DNA from: Aurantiacibacter zhengii
GTDB taxonomy: Bacteria > Pseudomonadota > Alphaproteobacteria > Sphingomonadales > Sphingomonadaceae
Length of the DNA: 64,000 nucleotides
Direction: 5' to 3'
Assembly: GCF_003584125.1 (NCBI RefSeq)
Contig: NZ_QXFL01000002.1
Coordinates: 1 to 64,000, forward strand
Translations under genes and position numbers: made by a program
Shown here: positions 8,316-16,660 of the stretch, piece after piece
How positions within the stretch are numbered: the first letter of the stretch is position 1
Layout: each line of letters starts with the position of its first letter
Notes under the pieces: generated by a model
What the model was told of the DNA's origin: nothing
Seen by the model: only the letters and a program-made list of their open reading frames with translations
Databases searched by the model: none

Positions 8316-10085
8316 TTGTTCGATGACCGCCTAGCGACCGTGCTGCGCATGCGCGCCGGCAGCGAGGCGAGCATGCGGACCCAGTTCCGGCAGTTGCTGG
8401 ACCTGCTCGGCATGCGTCCCACGAACATGCCCGGAAAAGAGCTGGCCCGCCTTGCCCGCGCCATCAACGATCCATCCGGGCAACGGCAGACACAAGCCTA
8501 TCTGCGCCCGGCTCCCGAAAACGAAGAGTTTCACCTCGTGACACTCGACGGCTTCGTACGGCTCCACCAATTGCAGGGCGCCATTCCGCAGGAGGAGCAG
8601 TCGGCGATCCTGCGGATGTCCGGCCTGCGGCTCCGCAATCCCGAGCTCGTTGCCTTCCTTGCCGAGGGGGAGGCCAAGCCCGCCGCGGCCGTCGTGGCCA
8701 CCGCGCGGCTGAGCGAGGACGACTGGCTCGACCTGATCCCGCGCCTGCCGGTGACGGCGCGTGGCTTCATGCGCCATCGACGCGACCTGCCTGCAAGGGT
8801 CAAGCGCCTGCTGCAGGACCTGGGCGTGCAAGATCTCGTGCTGCCATCGGACACCGCCGTCGCCGCAGAGGAAACTCCCGTATCACCTTCCGCCCCCGCC
8901 AAAGTCGGCGCAGAGGCCCCAGCGCCGGCCAAGGCCGAAACGGCGGAGGATGGCATTGGCGCCTTGCGGCGGCGCATCGAAGCATTTCGGGAAGGACGCC
9001 AGCTTGGCCGTACCGCGCCGCGCCTGCCACTTGGCGACGTGGCGCCAAGTACCGAACCCTTCACCAGGGACATACTCGACCTGTTCACCGATGCGACCGG
9101 AATCGTCACAAGGGTCGAAGGATTCGCCGCACCCATGCTTGCAGGGCTAGCCCTCACCGCGCCGAAGCCCGGCGACCTGGTCGACTTTGCCGACGACGTA
9201 GCGGTGCAACTGCGCCGCCGCTTGCCCCTGCGCGGCGCCTCGCTTGCCATCGATGCTGCTCCTGAAATCAGCGGCGAATGGCGCATGGACGCAGCGCCCC
9301 TGTTCACTCACGAAACCGGAGACTTCACCGGCTACGCAGTTCGCCTCTACCGGCCGAATCGGCCCGCCAGACCGGAGGAAGAGAGCGCCGCCGATGCCAT
9401 GCGGCAGGTGCTGCATGAACTCAGGACACCGGTGAACGCCATCCAGGGCTTTGCCGAGATAATCCAGCAACAGATCTTCGGCGCTGTGCCGCACGAATAC
9501 CGCGCCCATGCCGCCAGTATCGCGGGCGATGCCGCAATGCTGCTTGCCGGGTTCGACGAGGTGGACCGGCTGGTAAAGCTGGAAAGCGCGGCCATGCAAC
9601 TGGAAGAGGGCACCTGCGACCTGCGCGAGGCGCTGGTGACCACGGTGGACCGGCTGGACAAGGTGCTTCGCGCACGCAACGCCGGCTTCAGGCTGGAAGT
9701 GTCCGGCTCCCCCTTCCATGTGGCAATGGATCGCCCCGATGCGATGGCGCTGTGCTGGCGGTTGCTGGCAACCGCCGCTGGCGCGCTTACGCCGGGCGAG
9801 GAGGCCTGTCTCGAACTCTCCAGCGATGGCGAGACGATAACCCTGCTCCTCGACGTGCCCGAAAGCCTGCGCAATGCTGCGCCCGATACCTCGCGCGAGG
9901 GGCAGCGCCGCCGTGCGATCAGCGCGGGGATGTTCGGCCCGCGCTTCACCTTCCGCCTCGCCGAGGCAGAAGCTCGCGCTATCGGGGGAACGCTGGTGTG
10001 CGAGCAAGACCGGGTATCGCTGCAATTGCCCGCCTTGACCTCTCCGGTTGTGGCCCATAGCAGCGAGAACGGAACGGGAGGCTGA
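8316..10085 (+). CDS. histidine-kinase-like protein with a degenerate ATP-binding domain
   Basis: Translation appears to start at TTG 8316, seven bases after GGAG (8305-8308). Of 589 residues, the first 180 show no recognised sensor domain, 180-215 is an Ala/Pro linker, and a HisKA dimerisation helix follows with His367 in HELRTPVNAIQGFAEI. The C-terminal region has an HATPase-like length and a GPRFTFRLAEAEARAIGGT end resembling a G2 box, but I see no N-box asparagines and no DxGxG. It may therefore be a pseudokinase or phosphotransfer protein. No response regulator adjoins it. Confidence 0.75.
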   Translation: MFDDRLATVLRMRAGSEASMRTQFRQLLDLLGMRPTNMPGKELARLARAINDPSGQRQTQAYLRPAPENEEFHLVTLDGFVRLHQLQGAIPQEEQSAILRMSGLRLRNPELVAFLAEGEAKPAAAVVATARLSEDDWLDLIPRLPVTARGFMRHRRDLPARVKRLLQDLGVQDLVLPSDTAVAAEETPVSPSAPAKVGAEAPAPAKAETAEDGIGALRRRIEAFREGRQLGRTAPRLPLGDVAPSTEPFTRDILDLFTDATGIVTRVEGFAAPMLAGLALTAPKPGDLVDFADDVAVQLRRRLPLRGASLAIDAAPEISGEWRMDAAPLFTHETGDFTGYAVRLYRPNRPARPEEESAADAMRQVLHELRTPVNAIQGFAEIIQQQIFGAVPHEYRAHAASIAGDAAMLLAGFDEVDRLVKLESAAMQLEEGTCDLREALVTTVDRLDKVLRARNAGFRLEVSGSPFHVAMDRPDAMALCWRLLATAAGALTPGEEACLELSSDGETITLLLDVPESLRNAAPDTSREGQRRRAISAGMFGPRFTFRLAEAEARAIGGTLVCEQDRVSLQLPALTSPVVAHSSENGTGG

Positions 10086-10113
10086 CGAGGGCCGCAAGTC
10101 GGGGAGAATGATA

Positions 10114-11112
10114 ATGGCGATGGGCAACCTGCTCGACCCGCCATCCGCAAGCGCAAGGGCGCGCTTCGCGGACGATCTCCCGCGCTTCATCCTGACGGTC
10201 GACACGGAAGAGGATTTCGACTGGGACTTGCCGCTGTCGCGCGAAAGCCACGATACGCGTCACGTCCCGCGGCTGGCGAAATTCCAGCAATTCTGCGAAA
10301 ACGAAGGGGTCGTGCCGATCTACCTGGTCGACTGGCCCATCGCCAATTCGCGCACTGCGCAGGAAGTGCTGCAAGAGCCGGTCCTGGCAGGACGCGCCGA
10401 AATCGGCGTGCAGTTGCACCCGTGGGTGAACCCGCCCTTCCAGGAAGAGGTAAACCAGCACAACTCCTTTGCCGGCAACCTGCCGAGAGAACTCGAGGAG
10501 CAGAAGCTGGCGACCCTGCGCGATGCGATCGAGACGAATTTCGGCGTCGCGCCGCTGATCTATCGCGCGGGGCGCTATGGCTTGGGGCCCAATACCGCAG
10601 ACCTGCTGGCAGACCAGGGAATCGCCATCGACAGTTCGGTGCGCCCGCTGTTCGACTATTCCAGCGCCGGGGGCCCTGATTACCGCGGGCATCCGCTGCA
10701 CCCCTACTGGGTGGATGCGGACAGGACCCTTCTTGAACTGCCACTCACCAGCTCGTTCTGGGGGATGCTGCGACGGCAGGGCGACATGATCTATCCCCGC
10801 CTGTGGCGCATGCCCTCCATGCGCGGCGCGCTCGCGCGGCTTGGGCTGCTGGAGCGCGTTCCGCTGACACCCGAGGGCGTGAGCGTGGAGGAAGCCATTC
10901 GGGGCATCGATATGGCGCTGGATGACGCGGTGCCCATGCTGGTCCTCTCCTTCCACAGCCCTTCGCTGCGGCCGGGTTCCACCCCCTACGTGCGCGACGA
11001 TGACGACCTGGACGCGCTTTACGACTGGTGGCGACGCATATTCGCCTACCTCGCGCAGCGCGGGGTGAAGCCCAGCTGCGTGCGTGACGTGATGGCAAGC
11101 GTTCAGAGATAG
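10114..11112 (+). CDS. polysaccharide deacetylase family protein
   Basis: GGGGAG at 10101-10106 is best spaced for the ATG at 10114 (MAMGNLL), giving 332 residues. The NodB-type fold is suggested by TVDTEEDFDWD (catalytic/metal-binding aspartates), GVQLHPWVNPPF (metal histidine) and LIYRAGRYGLG. Family members remove N- or O-acetyl groups from glycans with a divalent metal. It starts 28 nt after the kinase-like gene, so the two are likely an operon. No signal peptide is visible, suggesting a cytoplasmic substrate. Confidence 0.85.
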   Translation: MAMGNLLDPPSASARARFADDLPRFILTVDTEEDFDWDLPLSRESHDTRHVPRLAKFQQFCENEGVVPIYLVDWPIANSRTAQEVLQEPVLAGRAEIGVQLHPWVNPPFQEEVNQHNSFAGNLPRELEEQKLATLRDAIETNFGVAPLIYRAGRYGLGPNTADLLADQGIAIDSSVRPLFDYSSAGGPDYRGHPLHPYWVDADRTLLELPLTSSFWGMLRRQGDMIYPRLWRMPSMRGALARLGLLERVPLTPEGVSVEEAIRGIDMALDDAVPMLVLSFHSPSLRPGSTPYVRDDDDLDALYDWWRRIFAYLAQRGVKPSCVRDVMASVQR

Positions 11113-11175
11113 CAGGAAGCAAAACGGCCGATGACAGCGGGGACTGCCCCGGCATTTCGTCGATTGCTTTGCAAG

Positions 11176-11222
<47 letters not shown>

Positions 11223-11274
11223 TTAGTCGGAATGACGGATTTCTGCGGGTTTCCGTGCCGCAAACCTTCCAACT

Positions 11275-12567
11275 TTAGCCGATTTGTTCGGATTTGTTGG
11301 AAGGGTCTTTCTTTGCAATGCGAGGCTCCAGGCTGGCGACCACGGCGTTGGCGGTGATAGTCGGATCAACCGGACCATAGACGCGCAGCATTTCCTCGAT
11401 CGACCGGAGCGAGTGGCCGGTGAGCGAGGCAATCATTTCCTTGGGCATACCGCGACGGCGCAGGCGGACAACGCGCGTGCGGCGCAAGTCGTGCCAGACC
11501 AGCTCGCGCATGTGCGGCCGCCCGGTTGCCTTCGCGGCGTGGGCGAGGATCCTGCCCCACACGTCGATGAAGTGGCGTTGCTTCCACGGAAGGCCAGTCT
11601 TGTCGTTGACTATGACATGGGTGAGCAGACGCGGCGGATCGGCCGCGCGATCGCGCGCGCGATTGGTGCGGATGGCGCGCTCGATCCGGCCGAGAAGATC
11701 CGGCTCGATCGGGATTTCCAGGTTGACGCTCTTGTACTCGTTGCTGGTCTTGGCCTGCGACAGGCACCAGCCCATGACATTGCCGTTCTCGTCTTCCAGG
11801 CGTTCGCGCAGTACCGGCTCCAGAATATCCAGCGGTTGCAGCTGCGGTTCGGTAAAGGCGATAAGGTCGCCTTCGCGCTGCGCCGAGTAAAGTGCCAGTT
11901 CGCGGGCCAGCGCCATCGAGGGCCAGCCCAGCTCCCGCGCGGCCGCATCGAAAGCGGCGTCGTCTTCCACGGTCCATACCATGTTGCGCGGTGGCGGCTT
12001 CGCCAGGCCAAATTCGGTTGCCGGGTTGGTGCCCTTCGGGATCAGGTCCACGCTTTCGGCAAACTTGAACAGCTGGCGCAGGACCGACAGCAGGTTGAAC
12101 GCGGCCGAGTGCCCCAGTCCGCCTTCCTCGATCGGCTTGGCGGTCTTGTCGCGCAGCACGCCGACGCGCGCCGGGGTGACGTAAGGCAGCGGCTTGTCGC
12201 CCGCCCACATTTCGATGCGCTTGAGGCCGGTTTCATAGACCTCGCGCGTCTTCGGCTTGAGCCGGGGAATGCGCGTGCCCGGCTTCGTGCCGTTGACATA
12301 TTCCTTGCGGTAGCGCGCCACCAAGGCGGCGACGGTGCCCGCTGCGCGGCGTTTCTCCACCTTGGCGCGGATATCGCCGCCTGCCTTCCATCGGGCCACG
12401 TCCTCGTTGAGCTGGCGCGCGGCCATGATCGCCTTGCCCTCGTCCTTGCCCAGGGCAGTTGGTTCAAAACCGGCATCGCGCAGGGTCTTCGACGGTTGCC
12501 AGTACCAGCTGGTGCCGCTGGTCTTGCTGTGCTTGGGCACCAGGCGAGGGATGGATAGTTTAGCCAT
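11275..12567 (-). CDS. int: tyrosine recombinase (phage integrase)
   Basis: 430 residues. The N-terminal part (about 1-95) is an arm-binding-type domain, a SAM-like core-binding domain follows (about 100-190), and the catalytic domain carries the full set: Arg231 (YSAQREGD), Lys273, His359 and Arg362 (WHDLRRTR), His385 (LTGHS) and nucleophile Tyr397 (RVYG). It integrates and, with a partner, excises the prophage at tRNA-Pro. The gene ends 52 bp from attL and its start overlaps the preceding small gene by one base (TGATG), so it is expressed as the end of the leftward early operon. Confidence 0.95.
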   Translation of the reverse strand: MAKLSIPRLVPKHSKTSGTSWYWQPSKTLRDAGFEPTALGKDEGKAIMAARQLNEDVARWKAGGDIRAKVEKRRAAGTVAALVARYRKEYVNGTKPGTRIPRLKPKTREVYETGLKRIEMWAGDKPLPYVTPARVGVLRDKTAKPIEEGGLGHSAAFNLLSVLRQLFKFAESVDLIPKGTNPATEFGLAKPPPRNMVWTVEDDAAFDAAARELGWPSMALARELALYSAQREGDLIAFTEPQLQPLDILEPVLRERLEDENGNVMGWCLSQAKTSNEYKSVNLEIPIEPDLLGRIERAIRTNRARDRAADPPRLLTHVIVNDKTGLPWKQRHFIDVWGRILAHAAKATGRPHMRELVWHDLRRTRVVRLRRRGMPKEMIASLTGHSLRSIEEMLRVYGPVDPTITANAVVASLEPRIAKKDPSNKSEQIG

Positions 12568-12926
12568 CAGTCGTGTCCTACCGCTCCGCTACTTGAGGAC
12601 GTGCCTCCCCGCTTGCGGCCGCGCGCGTGGGCGCTCTTGCCGGCTTCCTGCTGGCGCTGGGTTTCGGTCATGTTGCCGGTGAAGGCGGGAGACAGGCGGC
12701 GCTCCAGCTCGCGGCAGATCCTCGCGTGCTGTTCCAGGGCCTTGGCGGTGTCGGCCAGGATCGAGGCGCTAACGGGCTTGTCGCCAGCGTAGAGGAAGCG
12801 GCCGTGACGATCGGAGAAGCTCAGCAAACGGGCGTGCTTGGCGATCCCGCCCAGCGCCTGGACGGCCATGCGGTACAGGTCGAGCTGGTCTTTGGGTTCG
12901 GCAGGTAATGGTGATGTGTCGGGCAT
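12567..12926 (-). CDS. phage hypothetical protein upstream of integrase
   Basis: 119 residues, not recognised. It has a helical, charged middle part (DTAKALEQHARICRELERRL) and a basic Ser/Gly-rich tail (ARGRKRGGTSSSSG). The TGATG overlap with int suggests translational coupling; an excisionase or integrase accessory role is possible by position only. The gene is preceded by the first copy of a repeated leader hairpin and AAAGGA. Confidence 0.7.
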   Translation of the reverse strand: MPDTSPLPAEPKDQLDLYRMAVQALGGIAKHARLLSFSDRHGRFLYAGDKPVSASILADTAKALEQHARICRELERRLSPAFTGNMTETQRQQEAGKSAHARGRKRGGTSSSSGAVGHD

Positions 12927-12969
12927 CGTTGGGTCCTTTCGACCAATCGCCGGGCCTCATGCCCTGGCG
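12927..12969 (-). promoter_or_regulatory. leader element A: hairpin plus AAAGGACC
   Basis: On the minus strand the leader reads CGCC(A)GGGC-ATGAG-GCCCGGCG, a stem of 8 bp with one bulged base, then about 10 nt, then AAAGGACC and the start codon at 12926. The same layout recurs before the genes starting at 24579 and 25700. The outermost stem pair differs from copy B but keeps pairing, which supports an RNA structure. Confidence 0.6.
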
Positions 12970-12993
12970 TGAAACGTGTTAGCGCGGTGGTGG

Positions 12994-13032
12994 CTGTTGG
13001 GCAAGGTGGTTCAAGACTGTTGGGCAAGGTGG
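12994..13032. repeat. two direct copies of a 16-bp sequence
   Basis: CTGTTGGGCAAGGTGG occurs at 12994-13009 and 13017-13032, a period of 23 bp. The right copy encodes the end of the gene at 13011-13478 and the left copy lies just past its stop codon, so the coding tail HLAQQ is echoed downstream. It may be a recent local duplication or a pair of protein-binding sites. Confidence 0.6.
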
Positions 13033-13478
13033 GCGGTGCCATTATCAGCCTCTATTCCCTCGGCGCGAACCCATTCGTCGGCGTGGCGCTTGCATAGCGC
13101 GTCATTGTCTAAAACCGTGACGGCAGGGCCCGAACACTGAAAGCATTTGCCCGCCAAAACCTTACGAACCACGCCAAGCCATAAGGAGGCTTCGTTGTGT
13201 TCCGCGTTGTGAATCGACAGCATGGCACCAGAAGCACCACGATGCATTGCCAAGGTGTGGTTGCGACGGGCGGACAAATGCCGCTCCAAGGCAACTAGAC
13301 TATCCCGCAGCAACGCATCGGCGCTATCTGTGCTGCCTAGTGCTGCGCGGGCCGCTTCCCGATATTCTTGCTGTTCAAGATCGCCGATGTGGTTCCACTT
13401 GTAGCCGGGCGTTCCCTTCCAATCCCGCTCGCAAATTGCCTTCGCCGCCGCCTCAACGCGCGCTTCGTTTGGGATCAT
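13011..13478 (-). CDS. phage hypothetical protein
   Basis: The ATG at 13478 (MIPNEARVEAAAKAICERDW) overlaps the previous stop as ATGA and gives 155 residues. The opening resembles a motif common in phage-encoded small proteins (ARVEAAAKAICERD...W). A cysteine group, CFQCSGPAV...CKRHADEW, near residues 120-145 could bind zinc. No function is recognised. Confidence 0.75.
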   Translation of the reverse strand: MIPNEARVEAAAKAICERDWKGTPGYKWNHIGDLEQQEYREAARAALGSTDSADALLRDSLVALERHLSARRNHTLAMHRGASGAMLSIHNAEHNEASLWLGVVRKVLAGKCFQCSGPAVTVLDNDALCKRHADEWVRAEGIEADNGTAHLAQQS

Positions 13479-14083
13479 ATCGCCAGCTCCTGTTGGCCGC
13501 CCACGGCGGCGGGGTGGATCCTTTCCACCTTCATTTCGTCGCGCACGGTGCGTTCCCATTCGTCCAGCTGCTGGTCGAGCGCGCGGGCGAGCTGGAATTG
13601 CAGCCATTCGTGGCGGGCCTCGGCCTCGGCCGGGGTGCGATCGTTCGTCAGCCAGATCCTCGGCCGGGCGCCGGTGGCGGATATCCAGTCGAAACCATCC
13701 TCGTAGATCGCCAGCAAGGCACGCAGCGCGGTGTTCTGGCTTTCGGCGTCGTCGGCCGCCAGGCGGCCTTCGGCAATCAACCGCGGATAGACCTTGCCGC
13801 GCCATTCCAGTTCGCGCAGCAAGCCCACGCGGCGGGCCTTCCACGGCAGGGTGTGCGTCGGCTCCACCCGCTTGCCGGGCGTGCGGTGGATGGCCTCCAC
13901 CCGGTCGATATCCTCCAGCCAGGCGCGGGCGATCGCCAGCTGGCGGTCGGCCTCGTCCTGGTGCAGCCGCCCTTCGCTGACGCGGCCGGGATAGACGCGC
14001 TCGCGCTGGGCCAGCTCGCGCGCGACCTCGCGGCGGACCTGGGCCAGCGTGACGGCGGGGAAGAAGCGGTGCGCGGGGGTCAC
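13475..14083 (-). CDS. phage hypothetical protein, helical
   Basis: 202 residues, rich in Arg, Glu and Ala, predicted mostly helical. It contains VTLAQVRREVARELAQRERVY and a related segment RLLRELEWRGKVYPRLIAEG, suggesting an internal repeat of a helical unit with the pattern VYPxx(I/V)xEGRL (twice, at about 30-45 and 95-110). It sits between two genes with ATGA overlaps on both sides. No family is recognised. Confidence 0.75.
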   Translation of the reverse strand: MTPAHRFFPAVTLAQVRREVARELAQRERVYPGRVSEGRLHQDEADRQLAIARAWLEDIDRVEAIHRTPGKRVEPTHTLPWKARRVGLLRELEWRGKVYPRLIAEGRLAADDAESQNTALRALLAIYEDGFDWISATGARPRIWLTNDRTPAEAEARHEWLQFQLARALDQQLDEWERTVRDEMKVERIHPAAVGGQQELAI

Positions 14084-14646
14084 GTCAACCGCCCCTTGCG
14101 GTGCTGTGTCTGCGCGTGCCGATAGGCTTGACGAGAGGGGTAATCCTCGCGCTTGATTGGCGACGGTTCGGCCAACTTTCGCAGGATCGCTTCCTTCTGT
14201 GCGTCGATTTCAGCCAATTCGCGCTGTAACTCCGCCAGTCTCTGCGACTTTACGGTTTCAAAAGCAGAGGAAAGCCCATCTTCCGGGGACTGCCACCCGG
14301 CCTTGGCATCGCCGCCGCCAATCTGGCGAAGCATCAGGCCGCCTTTCTTCACGTGTTCGGCGGACCATTCGGAAAGGCCGTCCAACGTGTCGGGCCGATA
14401 CCATTCGTGCGTCGGCTCCATCCAGCCAGCTACGCGGTAGAACTTGGACTTAGCCATTGCGTCGCAGTTACCGCAACCTACCATGAAGGGTGTAACGCCC
14501 GGCTCACGATCCACGGTGACGATGAAGGAAGCGCAGTCGTCACATTGATAGGCGTTTTTGCGCTTCGCGTTTTCGAAGCCATCGGCTCCGTTGTAATGTT
14601 CGCGCGCTCGCTGCCTGACTGCCTCGATATCGTAGCTCGTTCCCAT
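14080..14646 (-). CDS. phage hypothetical zinc-ribbon protein
   Basis: The ATG at 14646 (MGTSYDIEAVRQRAREHYNG) gives 188 residues. Two CxxC knuckles, CDDC (about 35-38) and CGNC (about 58-61), look like a zinc ribbon. The segment FYRVAGWMEPTHEWYRPDTL and a coiled-coil stretch (AELQRELAEIDAQKEAILRK) follow, and the C-terminus is basic. It overlaps both neighbours in the operon. No biochemical role can be assigned. Confidence 0.75.
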   Translation of the reverse strand: MGTSYDIEAVRQRAREHYNGADGFENAKRKNAYQCDDCASFIVTVDREPGVTPFMVGCGNCDAMAKSKFYRVAGWMEPTHEWYRPDTLDGLSEWSAEHVKKGGLMLRQIGGGDAKAGWQSPEDGLSSAFETVKSQRLAELQRELAEIDAQKEAILRKLAEPSPIKREDYPSRQAYRHAQTQHRKGRLT

Positions 14647-14966
14647 CAGTCGTTCACTCCGTATTCTTCCAGCTCGCCGGGGCAGCTGCATTCGGCGTCG
14701 GTGTTGCCGCAGGTGCTGCATTCATCGGCCGGCCGTTGGTTGGGATCGGGGCAATGGCCAGCGGCGCGCAGGGCGGCGAGCATGGCAATGGATCCTTCCC
14801 GCACCAGGCTGTCGCGCTTGATATCGGGCATCGGGCTGTCGTTCAGATAACCCTGGATCCGGCGCACGCTGGCGGGCTTGATACCCAGCTCGCGGGCGAT
14901 CGAAGTGTAGTGCCTGCCCTGTGAAGTCAGGTCGCAGATGCGTTGTTCGTTGGATCCCAGGCCCAT
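14646..14966 (-). CDS. small HTH protein with a C-terminal cysteine cluster
   Basis: The ATG at 14966 overlaps the upstream stop as TGATG; a GTG one codon earlier is less likely. The 106-residue protein has a helix-turn-helix near 12-42 (HYTSIARELGIKPASVRRIQ), similar to resolvase-type or Trp-repressor-like HTHs, and a Cys cluster near the end (CSTCGNTDAECSC). It may be an early regulator or an excisionase-like DNA-binding protein. Confidence 0.75.
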   Translation of the reverse strand: MGLGSNEQRICDLTSQGRHYTSIARELGIKPASVRRIQGYLNDSPMPDIKRDSLVREGSIAMLAALRAAGHCPDPNQRPADECSTCGNTDAECSCPGELEEYGVND

Positions 14967-15130
14967 CACGCCTTCCCCCAGCTGAATGCGGCGAAGCGCT
15001 GGCGCACTTCCTCGAATGCGAGGCGCAGGCCATGGGCCTTGCGTGCCAGCTTGATCGTCTGTCCGATGCTGGTGCCGTTGCGCCAGTAGTCGAACAGCAC
15101 GGTGTCGGTGTCGGTGCCGGGCGCGTGCAT
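14966..15130 (-). CDS. 54-residue phage hypothetical protein
   Basis: A short frame fits exactly between two genes with TGATG overlaps at both ends (start ATG at 15130, stop ending at 14966). The protein starts [19 protein letters not shown] and has a likely helix-turn-helix-like middle (SIGQTIKLARKAHGL) and an amphipathic end (EEVRQRFAAF). The perfect coupling at both ends is the main support. Function unknown. Confidence 0.65.
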   Translation of the reverse strand: MHAPGTDTDTVLFDYWRNGTSIGQTIKLARKAHGLRLAFEEVRQRFAAFSWGKA

Positions 15131-15606
15131 CAGCCCATCCCCAGCGCGGCTTTGTAGGTGTCCAGGATCATTTCCTGTTCGGCGCGATCGTTGGCGTCCA
15201 TCTTTCGCAGGCGGACGATCTGGCGCATGATCTTGGTGTCGTAGCCCACGGCCTTGGCCTCGGAATAAACGTCGCGGATATCGTCCGCGATCCCCTTCTT
15301 TTCTTCCTCCAGGCGCTCGATCCGCTCCAGCAGCAGGCGCAGGCGATCATCGGCGGCGGTGTCGCGCGCGGGCTTGCGACCGGAATTGTCGCCAATGCCG
15401 GGGCGGCGGTTGCCTTCTGCGTCCAGCAGGATCTGGCGGGCACCGGGTTGCGGGCCGACAACCTCGGCCTGCTCCAGCTCCTGCATCAGATCCATGGCCG
15501 TCTGCTTGCGAATGCCCAGCTCGCGCGCGAGCATGGAAGCGCTGGCTTCCTGCCGTTCCAAGACAAGCGCGCGGGCGCGGTCGAACAGGTCTTGCGGGTC
15601 GGTCAT
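15130..15606 (-). CDS. FtsK-gamma winged helix fused to a GapR (DUF2312) domain
   Basis: 158 residues. Residues about 5-60 match the FtsK/SpoIIIE gamma domain: [20 protein letters not shown], then [19 protein letters not shown], the last part being the characteristic VVGP turn. In FtsK this winged helix reads KOPS/SRS DNA motifs. After a linker with GIGDNSG, residues about 85-157 match GapR/DUF2312: [40 protein letters not shown] and the final [10 protein letters not shown]. GapR binds overtwisted AT-rich DNA in Caulobacter. A GapR-type clamp guided by a sequence-reading winged helix is an inference. It is the eighth gene from the leftward promoter in a chain of ATGA/TGATG overlaps. Confidence 0.85.
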   Translation of the reverse strand: MTDPQDLFDRARALVLERQEASASMLARELGIRKQTAMDLMQELEQAEVVGPQPGARQILLDAEGNRRPGIGDNSGRKPARDTAADDRLRLLLERIERLEEEKKGIADDIRDVYSEAKAVGYDTKIMRQIVRLRKMDANDRAEQEMILDTYKAALGMG

Positions 15607-15953
15607 GCCCGGCTCCCCATCCCGGCTGCCACCATGGCTTTCTGTGCCTCTGCGCGGCCGTTGGCGATCCCGGCTTCCATCGCGGCCATTACGGTATGGC
15701 GGATCTGTTCCAGGTCCGCGTCTTCATCGAGCGCGCCCAGGGTGAGCATGTGGCCGACGGTGTAGCCGGAGAACATCGCGCCTGCGGTAATCAGGTAGCT
15801 TTGGTGCATGGCGAAGGCATCCGCGCTTTGCTGCCCGGCGCGTTCCAGCGCTGGCCCGACCACCATCCGTATCAGCGTGATGTAGTCGAGGATCTGTTTC
15901 ATAGCGGCCGGATCTTCGACGGCGTTGAGAACGGGCGTTGGATCCTTTTTCAT
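15603..15953 (-). CDS. phage hypothetical protein
   Basis: From ATG 15953, 116 residues, starting [21 protein letters not shown] hydrophobic central part ([15 protein letters not shown] and [19 protein letters not shown]) could be membrane-associated or a buried helix; the C-terminus ([20 protein letters not shown]) is helical. It overlaps neighbours by 4 nt on both sides. Not recognised. Confidence 0.7.
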   Translation of the reverse strand: MKKDPTPVLNAVEDPAAMKQILDYITLIRMVVGPALERAGQQSADAFAMHQSYLITAGAMFSGYTVGHMLTLGALDEDADLEQIRHTVMAAMEAGIANGRAEAQKAMVAAGMGSRA

Positions 15954-16417
15954 TCCCCGGCCTCTGCGATGGTGCTGGGGAATGTTTCGGCGTCGTCGTG
16001 CGTCAGCAGCTCGTAGCCTTTCACCCCGGCGACGAAGATGGCGGCTAGGACAATCAGGATCATGCAGCCGCACAGCGCATCGCTCATGCGGTCGCGGCCC
16101 TTGCCGACCAGGTATTCGTCGGCCTCGCGCTGGAGCCATTCGGGGTAGTCTCGATCTTCCATAAGCCAGTCTCGCATCATGTGGGGCGCATCCCATCGGG
16201 ACGGATCGGGCTGCGCGGTGGTGTTGGTGGCCAGCCAGTCGCGCGCATCGCGGCAGGCGCGGCGATGTTCGGGACGGTTCTGGATCTTCCAGGCGGACAG
16301 AATGCGGTTGCGCAGCTTCCACGGCAGCGTGCGGAAGCAAGAGGGGCACAAGCGCTGCCAGCGTTCGCGCTGGTGGGTGCAGCCGGGCACGTCGCAAATG
16401 TGCTGCCGCTTGCCCAT
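15950..16417 (-). CDS. phage protein with N-terminal zinc finger and C-terminal membrane helix
   Basis: The ATG at 16417 gives 155 residues. Cys8, Cys13, Cys24 and Cys27 (CDVPGC and CPSC) form a plausible zinc site next to basic residues (WKLRNRILSAWK). The segment RDYPEWLQREADEYL follows, and a single hydrophobic helix (CGCMILIVLAAIFVAGV) lies near residues 122-140. The combination suggests a membrane-anchored nucleic-acid or protein-binding factor. No good Shine-Dalgarno sequence precedes it; upstream is a structured 243-nt spacer. Confidence 0.65.
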   Translation of the reverse strand: MGKRQHICDVPGCTHQRERWQRLCPSCFRTLPWKLRNRILSAWKIQNRPEHRRACRDARDWLATNTTAQPDPSRWDAPHMMRDWLMEDRDYPEWLQREADEYLVGKGRDRMSDALCGCMILIVLAAIFVAGVKGYELLTHDDAETFPSTIAEAGE

Positions 16418-16660
16418 GTCACGGCCTGCAACGGGGAAGTGGGCACCGGGACAGTGGCCACCGGAAAGACAAAGTGCGCCGCCCGGCCCAACTGGAGGTA
16501 AAGCCGGGCGGCGCGAGGTCGGCCCGAATGGCCGACTTGCCGTGCGCGGCCGGGTCGTAATCGCCGCGTCGGTCAAGTATGGCTCCCCGCCCGCCAGCAC
16601 CGGGGATCGGTGCTTTCGCTATCTTTGAGCATCGGGGTTGAAACGGGCGGGGAAACTGGG
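16418..16660 (-). other. gene-free spacer with several perfect hairpins
   Basis: I see no convincing coding frame in these 243 nt. It holds three inverted repeats: GCGCCGCCCGGC (16476-16487) with its complement at 16503-16514; TCCCCGCCCG (16584-16593) with 16644-16653; and, inside the latter, GCACCG (16597-16602) with 16608-16613. They lie within the leftward early operon, so the transcript could fold here as an attenuator, processing site or small RNA. The role is inferred. Confidence 0.45.

Noticed and set aside
14722-15033. 103-codon minus frame beside the HTH gene
   Set aside because: Arg/Ala-rich shadow of two genes that are linked by exact TGATG overlaps in another frame.
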